Assembly: GCA_021234535.1 (NCBI GenBank)
Contig: CM037842.1
Location: forward strand, 26,349,106-26,413,105
From: Stichopus chloronotus
Lineage: Eukaryota; Echinodermata; Holothuroidea; Aspidochirotida; Stichopodidae
Length of the DNA stretch: 64,000 nt
Direction of reading: 5' to 3'
Positions 50,285 to 61,511 of this stretch are shown piece by piece. The stretch's first letter is position 1; each line of letters opens with the position of its first letter. A program made the translations under genes and the position numbers. The notes under the pieces were generated by a model that was given only the letters and a program-made list of their open reading frames with translations, made no database searches and was not told where the DNA came from.

Positions 50285-51310
50285 CTCTTTGCCAGTATTA
50301 AAAGAGGTAGGCAGAGTGAAATCCTGAATGAAAATCCGTTGAAATTGTGTCTCTGTCTTTCACGATACTGGAGATATGACTGTTCAAAGTTTGATGAAAA
50401 TGCAAATATGAAAACGTGGAGTGTTTCACCGTGTCAGAGTATTTCTTCCGTTAGTCCTAGCTACATATATTTTCTCTTAATTACTTAATGACTGGGTTTC
50501 ATATGGGTGTGGGTGATATCAATGTTTTTACAGAGAAGATACATGCTTCCCTCTGACCCTATAAAATTCTCAATTGTCCTTGAAATAAAGTTCCAGTAAA
50601 CAAATGTTAACATAAGACATACCATGCGAGTCCCACTCTTGACGTCATAAATTTGCATACTTAGTCTATGTTTATTTATTATGCAGCTATGCGACAGGAA
50701 TTTGCCTGTACCATTGTCAATAACCTATTGATATTGATGGAATTTTTGTGGCTATTTTCAACGTTTTTGATGGTTGCAGCAAATGTTATTTTCCAAAATT
50801 CATTTTCATTTCAGACGACCTTTCAGATCCATGTCACGTGATGTCCTCTTATCCATTCACATATGGTGATATCATCGTCCCGTGATTCCTAGTGTTCTTC
50901 TATCCACTAATCTGTATCCTAGATCAGGACTGTTGGTGGTCATAGATGCAACACCCCACTCATCCACTGACCGTTCAATAAATACTAGATTATACGCGTG
51001 TAAGGTATATCCCATCCCACGCAACAACAGATGTTACATATTATCTGACATTTTGTCACAGGGGTGGTACTCTATCTTGAGACATAAGTATTTAGCACAT
51101 TGACAGGTCGTACCTATCCAATACACTGTTAAAATATTTCCAGTTGGTATGCACACTTTGGTATGATCACCGGACATTAGTTAATCAATCTTTGATAGGG
51201 ATGAACATATGAGGTAAAGAAGGGTTCCTAGAGTTCGGTTGGCTGGGATAAAAGCAATATTGTGCTTGTTTTACAGAGGAAATCATTTAAAACAACAAGA
51301 TTATTTACAA
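50285..51310. other. non-coding flank of satellite
   Basis: No gene seen. Contains a perfect CRE at 50640-50647 and unique-looking AT-rich DNA. A 73-codon plus-strand frame (50882-51103) is not recognised. Confidence 0.5.
50640..50647. promoter_or_regulatory. palindromic CRE (TGACGTCA)
   Basis: Context CTCTTGACGTCATAAATTTG. It shares TGACGTCATAA with the site at 1661. bZIP site by sequence only. Confidence 0.25.
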
Positions 51311-51785
51311 TATAAGGCAGGCAGTATTCTTCTCTTTCAAGAGAGAAGTTTCCTACAGATGGATATAATTTATTCACTCAAATTTTCAAACATTTAAATG
51401 ATGCATCTTGAGTAACTCATCTTACGTCTAATATTTTGAGGAGATGTAGCTGTTTACTGATGTTTATTGGTGAGATTGAATTGTGTAACAATAATTAAAG
51501 CTATTTTGTATGCTATGGTGGTGCATTTTAAGGGGGTTTAGAATACCCCAACATGACATACAAAAGAAAATAGCAGTAACCATTATGAAACCATTCAGTC
51601 TCTCATCAATAAACATCAACCAAAGCTTCAGCTCCTCAAAACATTATGCATGTGATGAGTCATGGAAGATGCATCATTTGAATTTTGAATAGTTTGGATG
51701 AACAAATTAGTGTTGAGCGACAAATAACTGAATCTCTATCTGTGAGGAGCTTATTTTTTTTTTTGAAAAGGAGGCTTCTGTCCTT
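51310..51785. mobile_element. foldback element: ~0.47-kb imperfect palindrome
   Basis: The two halves are inverted copies around a centre at about 51535. Paired landmarks are GCTATTTTGTATG (51500-51512) with CATACAAAAGAAAATAGC (51557-51574), and TGATGCATCT (51399-51408) with AGATGCATCA (51667-51676). The midpoints of both pairs fall within 3 bp of each other. Arms of about 200 bp match with scattered changes and small gaps. The right arm has single-copy relatives at 54.47-54.78 and 60.36-60.69 kb. There is no coding capacity. It resembles a foldback transposon or two element copies inserted head-to-head; a transcript would form a long hairpin. Confidence 0.7.
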
Positions 51786-52280
51786 CCTTATTTTGAATAA
51801 TCTATCATTCTTTGTCCACAAACATTGGTTTCAAAAATATGGATGTTTTCTCTAAAACAAACGCCCTGTTTCCCTTTAAACACAATATTCCCCTATAAGG
51901 ACCCTGAAAGACATCACTTTGTTTTCCAATACACTTGAATGGCCAAGCAACTCCAGCCCCCTTTGTGCCCCCCTTGTTTCATCCCCTCACACGTGCTCCT
52001 CACACCGTCAAACATTGTTTTGAACTCTATATTGTGTATCATGTTGCGTCTGTTGATCAAACAAATAGGACAGGTATTTTTTATAAATACCGTTAAAATA
52101 AGACGAAACTGAACTGTGGGGTGCAGTCCCAGCGCGTAGTTCCCACCACGTATCTTTGACATCTTTAACCATGCTTTAAATTCATGACATACATATCACA
52201 TTTTCATGTTCAGAATGCTCTCTTGAGGAAAACTGATGTCAAAGGTCAATACGGTGTGTTTCTCAGTGTTGAAAACGCAG

Positions 52281-52290
52281 ATCACGTGAT
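52281..52290. promoter_or_regulatory. palindromic E-box ATCACGTGAT
   Basis: A ten-base palindrome containing CACGTG, the type bound by USF/MITF/TFE and other bHLH-ZIP factors. It lies 91 bp before the ATG of the candidate first exon at 52381, a plausible core-promoter distance. A purine tract (GAAAGAAAGAGAGAG then A-rich) separates them. Confidence 0.35.
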
Positions 52291-52380
52291 TCCCCACATT
52301 ACAGGCAGTAAGAAAGAAAGAGAGAGAGAGGGAAAAAAAAAAAACAATCCGGTTTGTTTTGGCTCAGTTCGAAAAATGCC

Positions 52381-52470
52381 ATGGGAAAGGTCGTGGGCGC
52401 CGTTTTCGCGTTGCGTCAACGTACTAACGGTTTTGATTGGGAGAAATACGAATACGCGCGGTTGTCACCG
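52381..52470 (+). CDS. possible first coding exon (30 codons)
   Basis: ATG at 52381 opens 30 codons (starting MGKVVGAVFALRQRTNGF and ending WEKYEYARLSP) that stop exactly at CCG followed by GTAAGTC, a strong splice-donor match in phase 0. The 90 bases are GC- and CpG-rich in an AT-rich region, and the E-box at 52281 lies upstream. The frame reads on past the donor to 52602, so splicing is needed only if this is a real exon. An overlapping ATG at 52376 in another frame gives a 32-codon ORF ending at the donor's TAA. The start context here (AAATGCCATGGGA) has C at -3 and G at +4, so it is only fair. The protein is not recognised. No matching downstream coding exon was identified before the window ends, so the first intron would be long. 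Confidence 0.3.
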
Positions 52471-52919
52471 GTAAGTCTAGGGGAGTCTGAAATAGCCAAA
52501 CCAGGACAGTGTCTAACTGAGGCTATACATTTTGAGGGGGAAAACGGATCATTAAAAGCTTACGTTGTTTTGTCAGGAAAATTCAAATTCGGTTACATTT
52601 AAGATGTGACCAGACTGTAAGACATCATACATGCTAGGTTTCGAGTATGAATATGACCTATACTGCCATTGGCATGTCTGATACATTTTTCTTTTTTACA
52701 TATTATTTCACACTGCCTTTTTTTTTTTAGAAACCACTAAAGTACATGCAATTTGTGAGTTGTCCGTTGCATCAGACACAAAACTCCAGACAAAAACATG
52801 CAGGCTCGCGAAAAATAGTTAAACACAGATATTTCCTGTAACATTAAAGTCAAGAATATTACGTTAATGAGTGAACTGATCACATCGTATCCTGGGAAAT
52901 TGTTAATTAACACTATCAA

Positions 52920-52983
52920 ATGGAAAAGCATACGAGCACACTTCCTGCCTTGTGCTGTAGTACCCCGGGAAGAAGTATTTCAG
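52920..52983 (+). other. possible short exon with ideal donor
   Basis: ATG at 52920 in a good context (TCAAATGG), with an in-frame TAA 12 bases upstream, opens MEKHTSTLPALCC... for 21 codons plus one base. It ends at TTTCAG followed by GTAAGTTT, a consensus CAG|GTAAGT donor. Such a 9-mer is expected about once in 128 kb by chance, so this alone is weak. Could be an alternative first exon of the same transcription unit as 52381. Confidence 0.13.
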
Positions 52984-52999
52984 GTAAGTTTCGGTAAGC

Positions 53000-54460
53000 A
53001 CCCTGGAATATTGTTTGTTTATTCCTCGTGAGATCACTGATAGGTCTACAACGTTAAGTCAAAAAGTCGATGTTGTGGGCGTTTAGAGCACATTATGTAA
53101 AAGCACATTTCATATTTATATACTTATTAGATTCCACTTTTTTGTTATATACAAACAATTCATTTCAAATTACACAAATTTTAATTACTAGATAAAAACA
53201 ATTAATGGAAGACACTATTAAGTATCAAAATGAGAGTATTGAGGAATCAAAAGCAGAAACTTTAAGTTTGGTGTCTATGGAAATATGAAGTCCCCCACTC
53301 CCCCTCACCCCACCCCCTTTCCCCCAAAATACCAGACTTTTATAATATTAGTATCAGTTTTATTTTATGACCTAAATCAATAATCAACTTTTAACTAGAA
53401 TACTGAGATGAGAGAATTTTTTTTTTATTTTTTATTTTTTGATTCCACTAATATGAATAAGTAATTTGTTTTTGTGACCTCTGAAATGTGTTGCTTCCAA
53501 CCTTGTCTCATGATGCATGGATCGGACGCAAACTTTTGTTGGCCATCTAACCTACACATGACTGGCGTCACAGAATTCAGTCACTTTGTTTATTAAAATT
53601 TGGTCTCATCTTAGCATTCAGCGGCGGTCACTGTCAAGAGCATCAAAGAATCAATTATTACTTTATAAGGGAAATGGTGATATCATCAGCAGACGAAAGA
53701 AAAAAAAGTGAAAACTTAGGAATTTTTTTATTAAGATTAAAAATTAGAATTTAGTGAGGTAATAGTATCACTTTTGGGTAAACTGATCATATCAGTGAAA
53801 CAATGATATGAGTATTAATCCACGATACCTTGTGCTGTAAACTGTTTAATTTCGAAGAGATGAACAATTAATGGTAACCGCTGCAGTGTCCTTACTTTAA
53901 TTAACAGCTGGCTGTCAGTTTTTGGTGATAAGTAGCCATGGTTAGGCAACCTGCCTACAGCCTGTTATTCCAGAAGTAAGAAATGATCGAAACCTAAAAT
54001 CGTTGATTCTGTGTCACCTTTGGTGATAAAATTATATATTTTGGAGGTGGAAAATAGCAGGATGAAATGGGGATGCCTTCGAGGGGGTGGGGGTGGGAGG
54101 AGAGGTCCTTTTCAAACTTCTTATTGTAAAATTATAAGTGATATAAGGCAATTTAGGTATTCGTTATCAGGTGGTACTCTCACCCTCATGAATATTACAG
54201 AAATTTTTGAGACTAAGTTTAATTGAATTCAAGTAATACGTATCCTGTAGCTGATATAGTTTACACAGATACCTCAAGCCAGTTGAATGTACTTTGGATT
54301 ACGTAATCGGAAATGACAGAGATTTGATTATGCTGTAGTGATGTTTATTAGTAACGATTTGTCCATGGGGCTAATGAAGGATATATTGCTCAGCAAAAGT
54401 GTCCTTGTTTAAAACAAGTTAACTCGTCATGATTATAAAGGGCAACATGGTGTTTGGAAT
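53000..54460. other. non-coding DNA, no gene seen
   Basis: AT-rich, with a pyrimidine tract at 53291-53325 and T-rich runs near 53.42 kb. A G-rich spot lies at 54.08 kb. No coding evidence. Confidence 0.5.
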
Positions 54461-54469
54461 GTACCAGCA

Positions 54470-54785
54470 TGGCACACTAAGCACATATAGCATCAATTAC
54501 TGTTAAACCTTTCAGTCCCATTTATAAACATCTTCAAAAGCTTGGTTTCAACTAAACATTATGCGCAAGATGAGTTACCGCAAAATGCATCATTCGAATT
54601 TTCGAAAGTTTGTGTAAACAATTTATTCATGAGCAACAAATGATTGCATTTCTATCTGCGAGAAACTAATTTCTTGAATAGAAAGATACCGTCCTTCCTT
54701 GTTTTAAATAATATTGAATGATCTATCTCTTTCGTGGCCATAAACATTGACTTAAAAATATGATTATTTCTCCTGTCGGCTGAGT
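54470..54785 (+). mobile_element. single-arm relative of the 51.3-kb foldback
   Basis: Shares ordered blocks with the right arm of the palindrome: CATTATGCGCAAGATGAGTT, AAATGCATCATTCGAATTTT, GAGCAACAAATGATTGCATT, and CCGTCCTTCCTTGTTTTAAA. Clearly diverged, same orientation as the right arm. No strong inverted partner beside it. Confidence 0.65.
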
Positions 54786-54799
54786 CTTTTTGAGAATGT

Positions 54800-55960
54800 G
54801 TGAAACCTTTTCGTGAAACACTTGTTTTGCAACATATTCTTGTTTCTGGCTCAGATTCCAGCACCATAGATATTTAAATCTCCAAAGACACCATGCCTTC
54901 AACTCTTTCTGTCACAGATTCACTGATACTTCTTTTAACTTTTGAAGAGACATTATCTTTAATTTGGTGCAACAAATTAAAATAAGAAAAAACAAATTCT
55001 GCCCTAGTAAATGTTGTGCATATGACTCACACAGAAATAGTCCTAGAGGTAAATATCGAACTTGATCCTAGTTTACTTAAACATCTTACTCTTTATCGAA
55101 GGGAATCCACCTTATTATGTGACTCAGTAAACATCTTCAAAGATTAAAAGGTGAATTTTTTAAAACGTTTGAGCATATCCTCCCAACATAGTTGTTTTTG
55201 GGAAAATTTTTGTATCTAACCACAATTGTTTGTTTATTGTTTACTGTTTGACGCTTTCTCTCAAATATATAAAAGGAAAAAAAAACGGCATATCAAGAAA
55301 AAAAAAATAAAGAACGACATAGAAAACAATCAACACTAAAATAAAACCAATTCTTACTTTTAACATAACTGTATGTATCATTGTCCTTGAAGTAAGGTAA
55401 ATATAAATTGATACAAATTTAACCTGCAGTGTTGTGAGAATAAATATAGGCCTACTACTAATAGTTCCATAGGTTACAACAGGACGGAGTGTTAATGTCC
55501 AAGATCAATCGCTTGAGGAGTGACCCCGTCACAATGCAATGTTTATAACTTGGTGATGTAAGGCGGATTCCCCATTTGCAACAAAATCCTTTCCATAAAC
55601 GATTACACAATAACATTTCTAATAAACGTTTCTGCCATATGCCCTACTCGATGGTTGATTTTTACCAGTTCTGCGAAAAGTCAGCCAACAGCACACGACA
55701 GGGTGTATTTCTAATCCTCCTTCTAAATTAGGAATTATGATTATTAAAATATGAACTGAGTGAAATATTTATTGAGAGGTATAATCATAGGTAACAAGCG
55801 AAAGGAGTCAAATGGGAAGGCTGGGTCAGAGTAAGGGAACAATCCATCAGGATTTTTAAAAGGTGGAGGCCTACATTTTCATCATTTTCAAGCTGAAACC
55901 CACTACAAAATTGTCCCATTTGCGATCTACGACCTGAAGTTACAATTCTTTTTAATTCCT
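54800..55960. other. non-coding DNA, no gene seen
   Basis: AT-rich, with two A-rich tracts near 55.28 and 55.30 kb. No ORF of interest. Confidence 0.5.
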
Positions 55961-55966
55961 CCACAG

Positions 55967-56103
55967 AGACCCCTCCCCTGCTCCACAGATCAGGATCCTC
56001 CCAGCCCCCAGTTCAAAATACCCCGGGTAGGGAATTGAAACGAAAGGCAAGATGAGTAATTCAGATCAGTATCTGTCCCACTCTGATTACCTTTGAAGCT
56101 ACA
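55967..56103 (+). other. possible non-coding exon between strong splice signals
   Basis: A good acceptor (CTTTTTAATTCCTCCACAG, ending at 55966) and a consensus donor (TACAG followed by GTGAGTTTG at 56104) bracket 137 bp. All three frames contain stops, so it cannot be an internal coding exon. It holds a 14-codon mini-ORF, MSNSDQYLSHSDYL, which ends 8 bases before the donor. If transcribed, it would fit a 5' UTR exon with an upstream ORF, or a lncRNA exon. Chance pairing of splice motifs is a real alternative. Confidence 0.18.
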
Positions 56104-56109
56104 GGTGAG

Positions 56110-58605
56110 TTTGCTTTTTTACCAACCCCTAGAATAACCGTTTAGACTACATATAGCGTTAGGTGAGGTATGATGAGGCACTTGCATAAAAAGCATTCAC
56201 GAGCATCATAATACAGAGAAATAGTATTATACACTTATCGATGTGCCGCGTACTTTTTCAGATGTTTGTTATCACAATACTGTCATAAGTGTTGCGTGGT
56301 AATAGCCATATACTACCATATATACACAATCAAAACAAGGTTAGGTGTAAAGAAACTTCCATCACTTTGATATGTTTTTCATTACACAAAAAGCTAGACT
56401 ACAATTTAGCCCAGTTTACACAAGCAATTACCTTTCTGTTTTTATGTATTAATGTGGAAATCTAAAACCCTCTTCGCACAGCCATAATTTTGCCATTTTT
56501 GGTTTCATTTTGGCATGACTCATCGGCGAATCTTTGGTAACATTAACTCAGCTTTGGTCCATTCGTTCCATTACATGTATATACAAAAGGATGTTACATG
56601 AAACTGTAATTACTGACAGCATTATAAACATTTATATTAATGCACTTAGTTATCATCAAATATATGAACAAAAATCACATTTGGACTCTTACCCTTGATT
56701 GAAATCAACCACCACTAGACTTGGACATGGAAGGGGGAAGGGCGGGGGGGGGGGGCAGGATGAGGGCGAGATGCGACTGCAGGTCGTTAGACTATAAGAG
56801 GTGATGGTATAGAATACTTAAGTTTTCCGAGCAGTAGTTCCATATTGCAGCTGTTAAAACAGGTAATAAATAAGTCTTAAAAAGTTGGTGAATATGAACA
56901 ATTCCACGTAGTATTTATAGTAATATTCAGATACATTTTACCTTTTCGTTTTTATAGCTTCATTGTTTTGCTTACTTCGTGCAACTGCGCCTTTGAGTAA
57001 AGATGCTGAAATGTTATGATACCTGATGCCCCGATAGGCCGAGGGCATTCTGTTGTACGTTCTCGTCATTAAGAGGGCCTAACCCCTCAACCCCACCCAG
57101 GATCGACTTGATGTATTAGCATCACAAGACCCACAGAATTAGCATAGCCTACCCTGTGATTAAAACCCAGAGATGTTATTCTGGTCGTGATATAGTCGTG
57201 AGGTCAGTCTGTGGTTTCTTTGATAAGTCTATAATATTGTGATGGCAGCTTAAAGGTACTAGGTACCTTGTACATGGACACTGAAAGGGCCGAGGGTGCC
57301 TCTAAAGTGAAAAGATTAGCAGGGAGAGAGATGGGGGGTCATTTGTGTCTGTAAACAAAAAGTAAGTTCTTGAGGATACAAATAGTACACGTTGTGGCTA
57401 ATGTTACTGAATTGTGCATTTATAGTGAATTTTGCTGTCAGGGATGCGCCCCGTGGCGACAGCGAGTAAATAGACAGCAGTGTAGGCAGGACTAAAAACT
57501 TGTCGAAAATCATGGCAAAATGGTGCAAAGTGAGCCGAAAACGTAGACAAAATCCACCAGCCTGTTGCTTGACTATTGTAGTCAATATCATATACATGAG
57601 TGTATTTCACGTAACCGTTGTAATTCACGGAATTCTCCGAACACACCGTCATAGTAATTGCTAATACTATAGTCCACACGACAAGCTCCTCTTTATTATT
57701 TCAAACCAAGAAAGTCTGCTTAAACCCCTTCATATGCCTTCGATTAAAAATCGGCTAGATTAATCGGCTGAATGGCCAGCCCTCAATACGTTCGTGTACC
57801 CAAGAAGACAATGTTTGCCATTGTCTGGGTCATTTACTATTTAAGGAAATTCAACTTCCATAACGGTTAGCTGAGACATTTTCAAATCCAAAAAAAAAAA
57901 AATAATAATAGAAAAGAACACATTAACACTGTGTAACAGGACTTAAATCGGAACCTTCCGAAGCAGATAAAATGCAAGGCCTCTTTGGTGGTATTGCCAT
58001 TCGTTTAATTAGCATAATCTCTGCACAAACTACCTCGGAACACGACGATGTATCACTGTGGATTTAGTATGGGATTGGATGCTGTCACTAGCCTCGTAAC
58101 ATGGCGTACAAAGGTATGTTTATTTTCGAATTCTCAATACCAGCGCTAAACTGTTTCGTCAGATGCCTGCGTTTCAATAGAGCCCTGAGTGTGACCAGAA
58201 TTGTATTGTCGGCAGGCTGCTAAGGATTTCGTTCAACTTCGCTAAGTGCAGGTATCGGTTTGTGTGTTGGCGATGAAGCCTATTGTTCTTTTATCATAAT
58301 GTCAGTTACCTACAATGAAAGAGGCCCACAATTGAATTTAATGTGCATATGTGCTGTTTGGTCTGTCTGTATTTATTGCGACATATCCCGATAAGCACTC
58401 ACTGTAGTGCTAAGAATAGCAAATTTTAAAGTATAGTGCATAAAAAAATATTGCATGGTGGGTAGACAATAGGCCTTTTCAAACTACTTACCGATCGTGG
58501 ATTCACCCATTCTCTATTTCTTCTTAGTATAGTACCCACCCCCGCAAAAAAAAGAAAAGAAAGAAAAGAAGTAAAAATCTCTAATAAAATTAAACAAAAA
58601 GTGTT
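56110..58605. other. non-coding DNA, no gene seen
   Basis: AT-rich with a G run near 56746 and a somewhat GC-richer stretch at 57.02-57.32 kb. Two overlapping minus-strand frames (57316-57679, up to 93 codons) are not recognisable. Confidence 0.5.
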
Positions 58606-58610
58606 TATCT

Positions 58611-58636
58611 CTGTGACGTATTTATTTACGTCACAG
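58611..58636. promoter_or_regulatory. inverted pair of TGACGTA half-CREs
   Basis: CTGTGACGTA, six bases TTTATT, then TACGTCACAG: a perfect 10-bp inverted repeat that presents two TGACGTA sites facing each other. Suits cooperative bZIP binding or a small cruciform. The next 250 bp are richer in GC. Confidence 0.4.
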
Positions 58637-58826
58637 TAATCTACCTGAAAAGTACGGTACGGTATGTCCTACCTTCATGGAGCTAGTGATAGCCGTTTAG
58701 CGATATTCCTAATTGACGGGACTGGGAGAGATCGTGCTACGGCTGTCTTTCAGACTCGGGGCAGTATCTATTGTAACATTTCCCGCCTGATTCGGATCTC
58801 GCCGGTACCGTGCTGTGTAATGTTTG

Positions 58827-58862
58827 TACCGTTGAACGGTCGATTACCGTTGAACGGTCGAT
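58827..58862. repeat. 18-bp tandem duplication
   Basis: TACCGTTGAACGGTCGAT occurs twice in a row, then a third partial copy. Each unit has an internal ACCGTTGAACGGT inverted repeat (ACCGTT/AACGGT). Confidence 0.85.
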
Positions 58863-58899
58863 TACCCTTGAAGTTCACGAAGTTAGTCCATATTAACTC

Positions 58900-60350
58900 G
58901 CACCATTTCATATAAACAGAAAAGTTGTCATTACGATATCGTAACTGTCTTTTGAATACCCTGAATACAAGTTTGTTTAGTGCATAGTATCCATTTTCAT
59001 ACATACCTGTTACTTGTTCTACTATGGACAAAAATGTTGCCTCACTTTCTATTCACAGAAAGATTAGGATAAAAAAGTGAACCAGGATCATTTTCCGATG
59101 AGGAAGTGGGGGGGGGGGGGTGGGGGTATTGGTGATGGGGGTGTGGTTAATGGATGTCGACAATTTGTTGAATTTTGCACGTTTTTACGCTAATTTTATA
59201 CGGCCAACATCGAGTTATCAAAACATTTCATGGCATGCAGATAGTGTCTTCTTCCACCTTTTGTTCACCTTTTAACCATCATGGACAAACTGCAGAAGAC
59301 AGGATTATGTCTAGGCATGTCGTAAGAATGTATAGGCGTTATAGGGTTAGGACCACCTGTGGTTACTGGAATACTGCCAGGTAAAAATCAATGCCCATGC
59401 AGGAGCTTTCTTTTTTTGCTTTGGACTATGTTGACTGTCTCCGTGCGACGACACAAACTAACACAGTTAGTGCCTTTAACTGTGAAAAAAAAATGCGAAA
59501 AATGACCTCGCGATTTAATGATTTCGGAGGGACTTCCCCGACCTTTCAGAATAGACGAACCGTCTATATCCGTTGTAATTTGGCGGCTATGAGGGAACTT
59601 GTGGAGACAACTTTCACAAAGAAAATGGTTGCAAGTAGTCCAGTGCTTTGCCAGTTTACATGCGGATGTGAAATCAAGCTTAAATTAATTAATGCGCATA
59701 TGCAATGTAATAATGTTAAGGAATCATCAAAGGGCATAGGTAGAGTGACTGGATTCTGCTACGGGGTTATATCGGGCATGCTCAACCATCACCAACGGAG
59801 TGGAATTCGCTGTAGGGTACGCTGAAGTCCACCTCGTAGATGAATTGGTACATTGGGGCATACTCGTAACACTGCTAATGGATCAAGTCGGTTTAATTGG
59901 TATGCATTAGCCATACCCGTTACCGCCAATATTACACTGAAGGGAAAGAGGTTTTTTTTTTTTTGGAGGTGGATGTTGGGGGAGCGAGGGAAGGGGGGTA
60001 CACTAGACAATTGCTATAATATTATATATAATATATTATTTGCAAAAAATGGTTCTTAATTTGGCTGGATTTTAAATTGTAAGTATGAGTTTTGAAAGTT
60101 AACATCGATGTGAGAATGATTTTAAAAACAATAACTAAAGGAGAAAAATGAGAAAGAAGAAAGTAGTGATTGGGCTTAAGCAATTATTTGTCTTTTCATC
60201 TTCATGATGTGTAGGCCCATAGGTTCACTGTACAGCGGTATCTGTAATACTATCAGAATCGGCATGATACTGCGCTGACTCACCAGACGACTCCATCAAT
60301 AAAGCTTTGAGGGATACATTATACTTAATTTAAAAGGGTTTGGTGATTAG
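58900..60350. other. non-coding DNA with one 144-codon ORF
   Basis: The plus-strand ORF at 59391-59825 starts after an in-frame TAA and has several cysteines in its second half (LCQFTCGCEIKL, MQCNN, GFCYG). It matches no family that I know. Length is close to the chance limit for this composition, and there is no promoter or splice support. G-rich spots lie at 59.11 and 59.98 kb. Confidence 0.35.
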
Positions 60351-60359
60351 AGGGAAATA

Positions 60360-60695
60360 AGGCGTTTACAATGCTCCGACATGGCCTACTAACAAAATAT
60401 CCTTTGTCGTTAGTTAAACCATCTAGTCTCATAAATAAAATCCTGCAAACGCTTCATCTCCTAAAAATATTATGCATAATATGAGTTACGGAAGATGCAC
60501 CTTTTACATTAATGAAAGTCTGGGTTAACGAGTAAGTCTTGGGCAACAAATAAATGAATTTCTACTTGTAGCAGACGTATGTCTTGAAAAGAAGGCCACT
60601 TTCCTGACTTCTTTCAAATAATATATCATGTTTCCACAAATACTGGATTTAATCATGTGATTGTAAAACAAATGACATATTTCCCTTTAATGGTT
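60360..60695 (+). mobile_element. single-arm relative of the 51.3-kb foldback
   Basis: Ordered matches to the right arm at 51.56-51.88 kb: CTTCATCTCCTAAAAATATT, ATGAGTTACGGAAGATGCA, GGGCAACAAATAAATGAATT, TGTTTCCACAAATACTGG and ACATATTTCCCTTTAATGG. Diverged copy in the same orientation. Confidence 0.65.
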
Positions 60696-60947
60696 ATATC
60701 ATCATCACTGGGACCAAACAATCTCACCAATGTTCCGAGTATTTCGTAATTATATTATTCTTCAGTTTATCAGTAACAAAATATACCAAGAACGGTAGTA
60801 TTAACTTTGTCATATTTCATTCAATTCACATCTTCTTTTTAAGTTAGGAGTCACGTCTAAATTGCAAAACGAAAACATAGGGAGAACAATTTATTATTTT
60901 ATAAGATACAATTTGCAACTGAATGATTGCATAAATCCAAAATCCTT

Positions 60948-61044
<97 letters not shown>
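60948..61044. repeat. perfect ATC trinucleotide microsatellite
   Basis: About 32 uninterrupted ATC triplets (GAT on the other strand). It reads as poly-Ser, poly-Ile or poly-His on one strand and poly-Asp, poly-Met on the other; these ORFs are artefacts. Confidence 0.95.
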
Positions 61045-61248
61045 CTAATCATCATCTTCTTCAGGATTATCCTTACCATGATGTTCACCATCATCGTCAG
61101 CATCATTATTATAATTACCATCATCATCACCATCATCATCATCATGACATTATCATCTTCACCACTATTATTATCACGGTTATCATCTTCTTCTTCATCA
61201 TCAACACCATCGTTACTCTCATCATCTCGATCATCATTAGTATCATCA

Positions 61249-61300
<52 letters not shown>

Positions 61301-61493
61301 GTCGTCGTCGTCGTCGTCGTCGTCGTCTCTTTCATCACCATTATCAACATCAACGTCATCATCATAACCACCACCACTATCATTATCACCATCATCATTA
61401 TCACCACCATCATCATCATCATCAACATCATCATCATCATCATCGTCACCACTGTCATTACTATCATCACTGTTCTTATAACTAAGTTCTTCA
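61045..61493. repeat. degenerate ATC/ACC region with a CAT to CGT switch
   Basis: Interrupted ATC, ACC and ATT triplets surround a second pure CAT run (61247-61299), which changes abruptly into about nine GTC triplets (61300-61327). An A18 tract ends the region at about 61494-61511. Confidence 0.9.
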
Positions 61494-61511
61494 AAAAAAA
61501 AAAAAAAAAAA

